Assembly (NCBI RefSeq): GCF_028583425.1
Contig: NC_072794.1
Span: 31,989,232-32,053,231 of the forward strand
DNA: 64,000 bases
Direction: 5' to 3'
Source: Eublepharis macularius
Taxonomy: Eukaryota > Chordata > Lepidosauria > Squamata > Eublepharidae
Each line of letters begins with the position of its first letter. The first letter of the stretch is position 1. This document shows positions 23,301-35,300 of the stretch, piece by piece. The notes under the pieces are model-generated. The model made no database searches and had not been told where the DNA came from. It saw nothing but the letters and a program-made list of their open reading frames with translations. The position numbers were made by a program, and so were the translations under genes.

Positions 23301-26300
23301 ATATCTTTAGGGAAATGTCCTCCTGACTTGTTTCTCGCATAGGGAACAGCAGAGATATTTGCATTATATATGCACACATTGTGTACATTGTTAGCAGGAG
23401 CTGGCTGTGCGCTAAAAGAAGGGAGAGGCTGCTTTTTGAATAAAGTCCATGCAAGGCTTGTTGCCTTAAGAAATATATTGTTGTTCTTAAATAAATCCAT
23501 ACTGTGATAACAAAAGAGAGAGAGGCCTTCTACCTATCCGTCTAAGCTAAGATGGAAAGAAACTCAGAGTGCACATTTGTCTCATGGAGGTCAGAGAGAG
23601 CACAAAGAGAGGAAGGGAAGGAAGCAGCTGGAAGGAAGGAAGTTCCCTGAGGGTCTCACCACACGAGACAAAATACACTCGAATTACATGGGTAATTTGA
23701 GTGTATTTTGTAATTTGAGTGTAATTCAAGTGTATCTTGTCTCGTGTGGTTTGACCCTGAGAGCCAAACTACAAGTGACGCCTTACACAGGTTGGACACT
23801 TGTCAGCTTCCCTCAAGTTTTGATGGGAAATGTAGGCATCCTGGTCTTGCAGCTGTAATGGAGAGCCAAGCTGTAAAACCAGGATGCCTACATTTCTCAT
23901 CAAAACTTGAGGGAAGCTGACAAGTGTCCAACCTGTGTAAGGCGTTACTTGTAGCTTGGCTCTGAGAATAGCATTCTGAGTAACAGAGACAACAGCACAC
24001 CAGACAAGAGGAAGGATGCAGAGGACGACGTTATTAGCTCTACTGCCCCTTCTGAAGTACTGGCCTGCTTGGTGCAAAGGGACATTGCACAATCCTTCAC
24101 TTCCAACACTGCTCAGCAATGGGTGGAAATACATGTTACTAAGTAACTAGGGATGCTCAGTTGAACCTAATTTCACCTGTCCCCCTTCCAGCTTTCCATG
24201 CACTCGCTCACATTTCAATTTGCTCCACATGAATACATATCAATTCCAGTTCCTTCTCAACTGCTAAACGTATCCCAGTTTCCCTCCATCCATTCATTGA
24301 AATGCAGATCTTGACACTTTCTCATGCCTTAAAGAAACGCAAATTGGCAAGTCAAAGGAGCCTACAGTGCTTGTTCTCACAGTGAAAACAGAGCTGAGTT
24401 GGTACTCTGCCCTCCAGAATCACTTGTCGATGCAATCACATGAAGGGAGCTCCCATGAAAGCAGCATTCACGTGTGCAGAGCATGAACAGCCTGCATGTG
24501 AATTGAAGACTGCATATATAATCGTGCACTTGAGCATTCCCATGTAATTCGCAATGTCTACTTCCACTCAATGTTGCATGCCTAAATCAGCAAGATTAAT
24601 CTTTTCTTGTAGGGCTTGGAAATGGACTCTCTAGGAAGTGGTTTGGGGAGTGCTTCAGCTGGCATTTCTTCTGTAGGGCAATAAATCACCTTGGTTAACC
24701 TCTTGCATGTCTTTCACCAAGTGATGTTTCACATCAATATTCTTGGTACATGCATCGACTTTCTCTGTTTGTGAAAGCTTAATGCAACTTGGGTTGTCTT
24801 CCAGGATTTGTATGGCTGTGGCTGTACTGTGCTTTCACCAGCAGGTGTAGCCAGAATACTTCCTGACAAGCCTGGGCAGGTGAGACATAGGCCATTTCCA
24901 CATGTCCTTAAAGGGATGGCCCCCTCCCTTTAACGCTGGCGGCTTTTCTCTTTCACTCCACATGTCTCTGATTTCAAAACAGTAGCAGGTTATTTGGCTT
25001 CCATTTTGGGGGCGTCTTTTCAGGGATGCAGGAAAGTGCAGGAAATTGTGTTCTCAATAAAAATGGAAGCCAAACAGCCTGCTGCCATTTTGAAACTGAG
25101 GACGTGTGGAGTGAAGGAGAAAAACTGCCAGCGTTTGGCGAGTGGGCTGTTCCTTTAAGGATGTGTGGAAATGGCCATAGTCCAGTGGAGGAGAACACAA
25201 CTCGAGCTTGCTGCCTGCTTGACCAGTTTACAGCTCCACCATAGAAAAATCTGTGTCCCGTGAAGGACTTTTCATCTGCACTGTCAGTCTGCACCTACAT
25301 ATCTCACTATTGCTGGTAGCTGTTAACTTCAGTTTCACGTGTTGACCCTTCCGGGTATCTCACAAGTCTGTAAACTGAACATAATTGGGCACTGGTGTCT
25401 CTTTGACACCCTCCATTCTCAGGCATCCATGCTCTTTGATTTTTTTTTGTCTTTGGTTTGTTTGTTTATTTACTTATTTATAGTCCACTTTTCTCATTGT
25501 GGAGATAACTTCCATCTTTCTACCTTTCACTTTGAATGTCAAGGTAACGTGGGACATTGCCTGGTTGTTCTACCTCTATTTGTTGATTATCTGTTGATTC
25601 ACGTGATGCACTGCTTCTTTGTTGTCACCTGAGTCTTCACATGCTAGAATCAGGTCATCTAAATATGTCAGGGCGTAGGTTTGCTTGTCCTCTCTGTATC
25701 TGTGCACAGGCAAGGGCCAGCTTAGTCTTGCATGGAGTCTTCTTGGATTAACATCTGGTTCAGCTTCTCATTCTGCATTCTTGCTGCTTGCTTCAGACCA
25801 TAGGTGCTTTTCTGAAGTTTGCATGTGAGCCCTCACTTGCCTGGCTGCTCAAACCCAGAAGGATGTGGTATGTATAGTTCTTCTTCTGTTTCTCCATGCA
25901 GGGATGTAGTCTTTACATTTAGGTGCTTAACTTGAATTCTTGTCTTTACTGCAACACTGATCAGTAAACTTATCTTTACTGAGGAGTGTTGTGTGCTTTA
26001 CTACAGGGGCAAATGTCTCATCAGAGTCCTCCCTTTACTTCTAGGTACCCCTTTGCAACTAACCTGGCTTTGTAACATTGGATCACTCCTTTGACATCAT
26101 GCTTGGCCCTGAAGATCCTCTTGCATTTCACAGTCTTCCTTCCAGGGGGGCAGTAATTTGAGTTTCCCAGGGTTGTTCTTGTGTAGAGCAGTGTGGCCTC
26201 TTTCTACTGCTGCAGGCATTTTGGGCACTATTTCCCATGATGAGTGTTCTTGCAGTCCCTCCATCCTTGGTCATACACCACACATGCTTGATAATATCTC

Positions 26301-29300
26301 AGGACAGATACCGTGCTTCAAATCCTCCCGGCTTCAGAAAAGGATCTACATGATTTCAAAAGTGAGCAATCTTTGTAGGTTGAAGAGGTGCATACACCCA
26401 AACATATACTGTATGCTCCTGTTTGTAGGGACAGCTGCAAACTTGTCCTTGAATGTAAATGCCCAGGCATGAACATGGGTCTTCAGAAGTCTACCTGGAG
26501 CTGCTGTTGGTTTTTAGTAAGAGGAAAGCTAAGAAGTAGTAGTGTTCCAGCTGTTGGTCTCTGACTTTTGGTGTAGTTTCTCTGATGTTAACAGTGGCTA
26601 AAGATATTAGGATATTTAATGCTGCATTAGGAGACTAAAGTTCAAAAAGAGAATTATTCTGAACCTACTGATGAGTTCTGTTTCTTTTCTAGCACCAGGG
26701 TCCTTTTCCTTTAATTTTGCTTCTCAACGTTCGTCTTGGATAGGATCGAGTACAGGTAAAAATGTTTTATCTCTCCTCCTGAAGTGCACACATGCACAAA
26801 GCCCTTTTACTTTCTTTTTTGAATGATAAACTGCGTTGAAAGTATACTATCTGCTTTTCTTCACTTTAGGCTCAATTACTGCTGCGTTCTTCAAGGAAAT
26901 TAAATTATCAAAGCACATGTTTAAAAACGGTAGGCTCATCTTTTTTTTTTTAATGATATAGAAGTTACCTAGTAGGAGCATACTTAAAACAACAGCATTT
27001 CCTTATAGTACAGCCCTCTTTTTTCAGTCTTGCTTATTTTGGCAATTATAAACTGGCTGAGAATATCTCCCCTGTATCTCTTCACCAAGAGTTGCTACAG
27101 TTTAAAAAATGCTTTTCTCTGATGGGTTCTCATGAGACTGCAGAGTGCCTTTGAATGGTATAGCTGGGTCTAGGGGATTTATCACATATGTCTTTCCTTA
27201 TACTTTCTGGTTGGGTGACATTGGAAAAGATCTCTTTGGGCTCAACGTTACCATTCCATCATTCACATGGGAAAGTAGCAACTAGACATGGGTATGAACC
27301 AAAAAAATTTAACGAACCAGTGGTTCACGGTTCGGTGCTGACGATGATCCCGAGATTGTGAACCGTAACAAACATTTTCCGTTGCCGAACCGGTTTGTGG
27401 TTTGTGGGGTGCGGAACGGCCCCCGTGGCACTTAGAGAGCCCATATTCCCGGGGAGTCTTTTGCAGGCTCTCCTACAGCCATCATCCAAGTTTGGACAAG
27501 ATTGCAAAAGGGATCTTGGAGTTATACCCTCTCCAATCCAAGGCCCCCAGGAAACTCCCACTCAACACAGTTAGAGCCACCGGTTGACGTTGGCCCAGTG
27601 TGCCCACTGAGCTTGGCCCCAGAGCCAGGCAGCAGCCCTGGAACCAGAGGAGATAGATCCCTATCCCCCAAATCCAAGCTGAATTATACTGTCTCTCTCC
27701 CCAAAGGCTAGCAAGTGGCAAGCAAGAGCTCTGTCCCACTCCACTGCTCACTGAAAGTGAAACCCAGCCTGAGAGCCCACGGCTATTTATAAGCACAGGT
27801 CTCATTGAGCAATGCAGGAAGTCTGTGTTTGGCCGTCAGAGCTGCCTATCAGGGTTTGCAGGGATGAGATTGGAGTGCCCATGGCTACAGGACACCCCCT
27901 CCCCCCCCCTCCCCTGGGTGTCTTCTCCCAACTTGTAACCACTTTGCAGCTCCATGGTTGGAAGGAAGACCTGACGATCAAGGTAAGCTGGGCTTCCATT
28001 CAGGTTTCCAGGGCGACAGAAGGAGCGCAGACAGAGTTCAGGCATTCCCCCAACTCCATTTCCAGGGGAATTGATTGCTGGCGCCCTACTGTCTGGCTTC
28101 CTGAACCGCGGCTGAACGCACCGAACCAGGCCTCTTCCAAACGCTGGTTCGTTGACCGTGGACGATCACAAACCGCCGGATCGTGATCACGTGATCGCCA
28201 TTTTCATGGGTTTTTGAAGTTCATAATGCAGTTTGTGCCCATCTCTAGTAGCAACCCTGCCAATTTGAATATGAAATTGGGTCACCTTTAGACTACTTTT
28301 GGCTCCTTCCAAAAGAAGCTTTCTCCATGCTCTTTTTGGACTGTTTAGTGTTGTCTGCTTTACAGACATAGATGTTCACATGAAGGGGCTACATATTGCC
28401 AGACGTACTCCATAGATGCTGTTATGGATCTGTGTGTGTGCACTTCTTTTCTTCCCTCCCCCTGATCCCATCAGTTTCTCCAGTAGCACCACTACCACTC
28501 CCATCTAAGGCTTTCCTTAGGAAAAACAGATCTTGCGCAAGTTTGCAACTACAAAAGAAAAGAAAAAAAGTTGCCTCTGTCTGCCAGCTTAAGGGTTACC
28601 ACAGACTACTTTATTCACCTCCTGCTTGAGACTGGTGCCTAGAGGAGGGAGCAAGCCTGGCAAGTTGTGTGGGGTGTGTGTGTGTGTGTGGAAAGTTCCC
28701 TCTCCTATATCCAGTTTGCTTCCTAACTGGCCATGGTTAGCTGGTTCTCCTGGCATGTAACCCTTGCCTCGCATGTTTCTCGTTTTGTGATGGTACCAAA
28801 AGGCTATAACAACAAACAGTTATTTATCCCATGTTGTCAGTTTCCCCAGTCATCCAAAGGAGCAAATGGCACCTCAGTTGCCCTCCTCTTCCTGACTCTC
28901 CAGGCTAACTCAGAGCTTGATTATGAAAAGGTGAATCAGAGGCCTGTTTGATATTACAAGGCCCTAAGCCCAATCACAACAGATGCAGATGCACAGGTGC
29001 CCTAGGTTAGTTTCTTAGCAGTGAAGTCCAATCCGATGGGTTGGATGGTGAAAAAGAAAAGAGGGGGGTCCCTTTGACCACCAAAAAGTCCATGCTGGAG
29101 AGACCATGGAACCTGTGTGGATCAAAGCTATGTGGGATGGGGACTGTAATAAGAAGCAGAATTTGACAAGACTGAGAGCAGAACCACAAGTGACAAAAGG
29201 TACAGATTGGACACTTGTCAGCTTCCCTCAAGTTTTGATGGGAAATGTAGGCCTCCTGGTCTCGCAGCTTGGCTCTCCGACTGCTGTCCAATGGACTTTT

Positions 29301-32300
29301 CAACTGTCACTTGTCCAACATTCCGCCAAGCTGCCTACATTTCCCATCAAAACTTGAGGGAAGCTGACAAGTGTCCAATCTGTGCCTTTTGTCACTTGTG
29401 GTTCTGCTCTGAGTGAAAAAAACTTTCTGGATTCGGACCCAGTGAGAGAAGATGCTCTTTAACTTCCGTCTGAGAATTTAACAGAAGACCATCTAAAGTG
29501 AATGCTGAGTGGTTTCTAATATTTGTATCTATACATTATATCCCTCTTCCTTACTTTATGGAGAAATGGCAGAATGTGTTGTAGACCAATGCATGTGTCT
29601 TAACTTTTTCCCCCCACTCAGGATCAGCAGAGGCCATCCGGACATCGTTGACTACGCAAGAGTCCTTTAGGTTTGGTGGCAAAGACTTCTCTGTTCAGGG
29701 ATATAAGATGGGATCAGCATTTTGATCAGCTCTGATTTAGTGTTCATTTTTATACATGTCTTCATATTCCTGAAATCTCATTGTATGGTATCAGTTTTAG
29801 ATATGCACGAGTTCTCCTGTGTGCTCTCTGTTTGAGCCTGATTTTCATTGCCAGATGTACTGTGCCTTTATCCAGATGGTACCTGGTGGTAGTGAAGGAT
29901 GAGAAAGTGCTAGTATGTGCATTTTATTTATTTAGTTGTAGTTGCAACTGATTGACTTTTCACATTTATTTAGTTGTAGTTGTAGTTGTAGTTGCAACTG
30001 ATTGACTTATCACATTTTTGTCACATTTTTATCCCATCTTTCCTCCAAGGAGTTCAGGAGGCTGTACATCAATCTCCCCTCCTCCATTTGATCCTTACGC
30101 CAACCCTGTGGGTTAGGTTAGGCTTAGAGAGCATTCAAGTTTACCCAGCAAATTTCATGGTGGAATGGGAGTTTGAACCTGAGTTTCCTGGATCCTAGTC
30201 CAGAACCCTAACTGCTGTAGCACTCTGGCAATTTGAGGCATTGCTCTTTGGCGGGCAGAAAACTCCCTGCATAATGAAAATGTCCGTATGGTACAGATGA
30301 GGAAGGCTAAATCAAACAAATGATTTTTAAAATGCCCCTTACCTCACCTAATGGGACCTTGGGTTTGAAACTGGCTGTTGAATGGAAATGGAAATGCAGT
30401 ATTTCACCTATGCTGTTTTAAGGAACATAACATTCAAGATTTATTAAGGTTCAAGATTTATTAAGGTGCAGAGACTACTGGTAGCAACCAACCATCCCAA
30501 ACATGTATTTAGTTCCACATAAAGGGTTGCCAGGTCTGTCTACCTTTCCACCAGGAGGGTAGAGTCCCTAGTACTTACCTTGTGTTGTTCATGAGGTTAT
30601 TCCTCATGCACCCATCCTGGGGCTGATGTGGTGACGTCACTTCACCGGCTGTGCGAGCACTCCCATGCTCCGCACAGGCCAATTCAGCCCGTTTTGGGCC
30701 CAAATCAACCCCAAACAAAGCGCGGGAATGTACCCACGGCTAGCGCAGTGATGTAGTGAAGTCGCTGCACCCCCAGGAAGTGCATGCACGGCAGATGTTC
30801 CCTGAGTGCCTGCTGATGGTGGGTATCTCCAGGGGACTTGCTACCTCCCACTGATCACTAGGTGACCAGTGGGCAAGGGGGCAGATCCCCGGGAGTTTGC
30901 CCACCCCTGCCGTGTACCTGGGAACCCTTTTGGAACTCTGCTATCACAATCCCGTACCTTGGAGATTTATGCTATTAAACTAGGGTAATTTATACATGCC
31001 AAGTACACACACTGTCTCTGATGTGTACAATTTGAAGGTTCCAATACAAATTCCCTGACTACAAATTATCATTTTGTGGCCCATGTCTCTTCCAAGATAG
31101 CAAGGAATTGAGCAAAAGGTAGATGTTTGTCTCCTACGAATCCATGTCTTCAAAGAGCTAGAAAATGTCATATTCATGGATTGATCTCCAATAAATTATA
31201 TTTTCAGGTTTTTTAAAAAACATTAAATAGTTACACTCCTACAGAACTTTCTTTCACAAATCAGAAGCATTTAGGGCAGAATTATATACTATAGCAGACG
31301 GAAGGCACCTGCAGTGGTCCCTTTGTTGAACTCATGGGCAGTTTGGGGATTTTGATAACAGGTAGTGAGTACCACAACAAAATGGCTGCCATGGTGATGG
31401 AGGGATTGTCATAAAATATTGGCCAATTCCATAGAAAAATTAGGAAATTGCAAGCCAAGTGCTGTCTGTCCTGTGATGAAGACAGCTGTTCCCATATGGG
31501 TAATGGGATTCCAAATGTCTAATCAAGCTCTTGTTCTACTTTAGCATGTGGTTTCCAGACCATCTCCCATCAGAAAGTTTACAGGGCCAGGTGTGCTTGT
31601 GGCTAATTTCCACTAGACAAAGTTCACAAGGCATGAAGTGCTGGGAACCCTGGACTCAACTGTGAACGAGCATCACAGTTACAAATTACTAGCATGTTCT
31701 TCTCTCTCAGATTGAGATTGGGGCTGTGGCACAATGCTGAAGGCTCTCCAGCCTCCCCCCCCCCCCCCCGCCCCGTTCTGTTACCCCAAATAGAAACAGT
31801 CTGGGGAAGGAGATGTTTGGCCTGTTCCAGAGTCTGGGGTCCCCACCATGTGAACTCCATCTTGGGGAAATTGACCCTTAGCTACAGTAGTGGAATGACA
31901 TCAGGTGCCTTCATACCAGTATTTGCTTCCACCTCCTTCCGCCCATCCCTGTTGTTCAGCTAGAATATGAGTTTTCTTGGTGCAGTTAATGAGTTTCAAT
32001 GGTATGTGGAATGATCTGCCATGTTTCTTAAATTCTTCAAGTTTGAGGATGGTGTGAAGGAGGCCCAAAGGAAATCTTGGTCTGGGAGGCTCTAGAGGTT
32101 CTCTTATAACCATGTATACCAGGAGCCCATCTAGAGGTTCTGTCTATATGCTATAAAAAATTGTTAAAATAAGAACCCCACACATGTTTAAGAGCCAAAA
32201 CACACGTTAAGAAATACCTAGGTTCAGCACGTGTTCTCTTACCTCAAGGTTTGCTGGGATCTGTAGGCGTCCTGGAAGCTTAAAGTAGACGTCCTGGAAG

Positions 32301-35300
32301 CTTAAAGATCTGTAGGCGTCCTGGAAGCTTAAAGTCCTGGAAGCTTAAAGGATCTGTAGGCGTCCTGGAAGCTTAAAGGCGTCCTGGAAGCTTAAAGCTT
32401 AAAATACAGGCGTCTGTATTTCCCTTCCCCTTTTTGCTGCTCTGTAAATGCTAAACTTTAAGCTTCCAGGACGCCTACAGATCCCGGCAAACCTTGAGGT
32501 AAGAGAATACGTGCTGAACCTAGGTATTTCTTAACGTGTGTTTTGGCTCTGAGAAGTTAATGGGGCAGAAGCATTAGGAACGAGAGGGCTGCTCCTGTCA
32601 CATCTTCACATCTTACGTGGCCCTGACTGGGCCAGCAAGCCTCATCCTTGCTCTCCCTGGTTAATTCCCACATACTAAGCGCCCTGACTTTCCCATAAGG
32701 TCATGAAAGCTCCAAGTTTTGCTGCTGCTGCTGCTGCTGTTCATGTTCGGGTGAGAAATGAAGCTTGGTCTAGAAGCCACTGATCCTTCTTTCCCGTCCT
32801 CTCCTTTCTGCCAGAGTGGAAGATACAGAAAAGGCATTTCTAGCCAGGCTGGATGAAATCATCCGGCTTTTTGATTCAACAACCCACTTCAGAAACATGG
32901 ACTCCTGTTACTGTGAGAAGATTGTGGAGTCTGTCATTGTGCCCTTATCTCACCATTGTATGGCTGTTGAGAATTATGTCCGTGCCTTTTATTACTTGCT
33001 GGAATGTGCTGCCGCCTATGTATACCTCTCCAACAACTACATGGTGAGTGGGAGATCCCCTTTCAGTCCCCTAACCCCATCAAATGTATTGTCAGAGGAT
33101 GGTCTGACTCCCAGATATACTGAACACAGTTTTGGGACATATCTGTGAAACTCTAAGAGCTGAACTACAGATTACACAGTCCTTGTGGCATTTCCAGACC
33201 TGCCGAGAGGACCTGCTACCAGACGAGACCTGCAAGTTCCCTCCTGGGAACTCAGTTCTTAGTTCTTAATTGCACAGTGGCAATTAATTAAAAACTAAAA
33301 TGCCTAAACAGATCTTCTGGAGGAAAGCAACAAGATGCAGCTTTCCTATCTTGCTGGCTTCCAGATCTGAAGCCAGGTTAGGCACAACAGGTCACAGACA
33401 GATCTTTTGTTTAAGTTATCCAAGGTTGCCAGCTGCCTGGAGAAAAAAAAATATCCTGTCCATTCAAAAGAGGCTGTTATTTACTAGGCAATGTTATTGC
33501 TGTGCCGATTTCTTCACATTAAGCTTTTATTGAAGGGACAAGACATTTTTCTCCAGGCCTGTGGGCAACCCCTATGGAGATAGCTGCATGAAATAAGAAG
33601 CAGCAGGGAGCTGAACCTAAGCCAACATCACCAGGAACTTGGCGCAGGAACCGGAAAAGCTACCAACCACAGAATCAGTTCCTACTTAAACCTCCCTGTG
33701 GGACAGGTGACGATGATCGGCAAAGCAATTCCAAGCAGGTATATTCAGAATCAGGAACACTCCCAGGGAAGTCTTGTTCAAATTGCACTGTTAAAGCTTC
33801 TAACATTGCTAGGGATTGTACAAAAAATACAAAATGCTCTGCCCAACATTTACAATAGAAAGGGATGCAAACCGTATCCAGTTAGAATGGGTAGCAGCAA
33901 AGGGTGATGGTGGCGGCAGAAGCAGAGAACTAAACACCAGCTGATCTCTGTAAAATATGCACATTTGGCTTTTACAACACCCAGGAATGCATATTTCACT
34001 GCCAGAGCAGGGACGGAAAAAGTGAAAGTGCGTAGTTATATACTCACATTTCAGCAGAGAGGTTGTTTGCAAGGGAGAGTGGTTCACTTTAGAAAAGATG
34101 GACCTGGTCAATGCCCAGCCACAAATCCAGCCAATACTACTCTTTTTCTATCACAATACCGAGCCACTAGGCTCTACTCCCCGCCCAGCCCTGCCAAATC
34201 CCACTGCATTCTGTTCTCAATAATGTTGCCAGCACAAGGCTGGTGTGTATTATATTACTGCGATCTGTTCTTGGCCCGCTTGCGGAGAGAGCGGAATATA
34301 AATTCAAACAAACAAACAAGACTGTCAACCAGAGACAGATTTACAATGTGTGTGTGTGGGGGGGGGGGAATCTTGCTGGTGACATGACATTGCCAGTGAT
34401 GCACTGATATCACTCTCTGTGTGCCTGGAAATGACATCAGTGTGTTGCTGGGGGCACTCTAGCATTTGGGGCAAAACTTACTACAGTATCGCTGGCAACA
34501 AGCTGCTATCACTTCTGGGCTCATGGAGAGTGATGTCAACACATCAGGATGCTGCCAATTGCCACATTTTCTCCTGCCACCCCGATGAGTAGCAGCAGCT
34601 GGCTGCAGGGGTTCCCTTACTCCCAGTGGGAACTGAGAAAGCCTGGGCAACACACATATATACGCCATCTCTAGATGTACTTTGGATTTTATCCAGGCCC
34701 TGATGAGCTGCCATAATTTTTGGTTTCATGATTTGACAAAGAAAGTTACAAAAAGTAAATTCTCTATTCTGTGGTATTCTTTAAGGCCTTTACCTACCTG
34801 AGTACAGCAGAGTGCTTGTTGAAATCCTTGGACCCCAAGCAGAAAATCATTAACCAGTTTGAGATGTCTGTTTTGTACTGTCTCAAGGGTGAGGTAAGAA
34901 ACCAATGTATTAGTTAATACTGTGATATGTGGCACCCTCTGGATACTTCCAGCTGTTATTCCCCTCTCCAGCAAGCCCATCCTTGTGTTGCCTCCTTGCT
35001 GTCAGAAGCAAGTCCCATACAAGTTCTTGTAGAAACTGAGCTTTGGTTAGGTAAGCAAACATACTGGATGGAAATGATAATATTTGATTTATATACCGCC
35101 CGTCAGGACAACTTAATGCCACACTCAAAGCAGGATACAAAGTGTGTTATTATTATCACCATGTTTGGTGGGTGGGGCTGAGAGAGCTTTGAAAGAGCTG
35201 TGACTGACCCAAGGTCACCCAGCTGGCTTCTAGCAGAGGAGAGGGGAATCAAACCTGGCTCTACAGATTAGAATCCTGCTGCTCTTAACCACTACACCAA

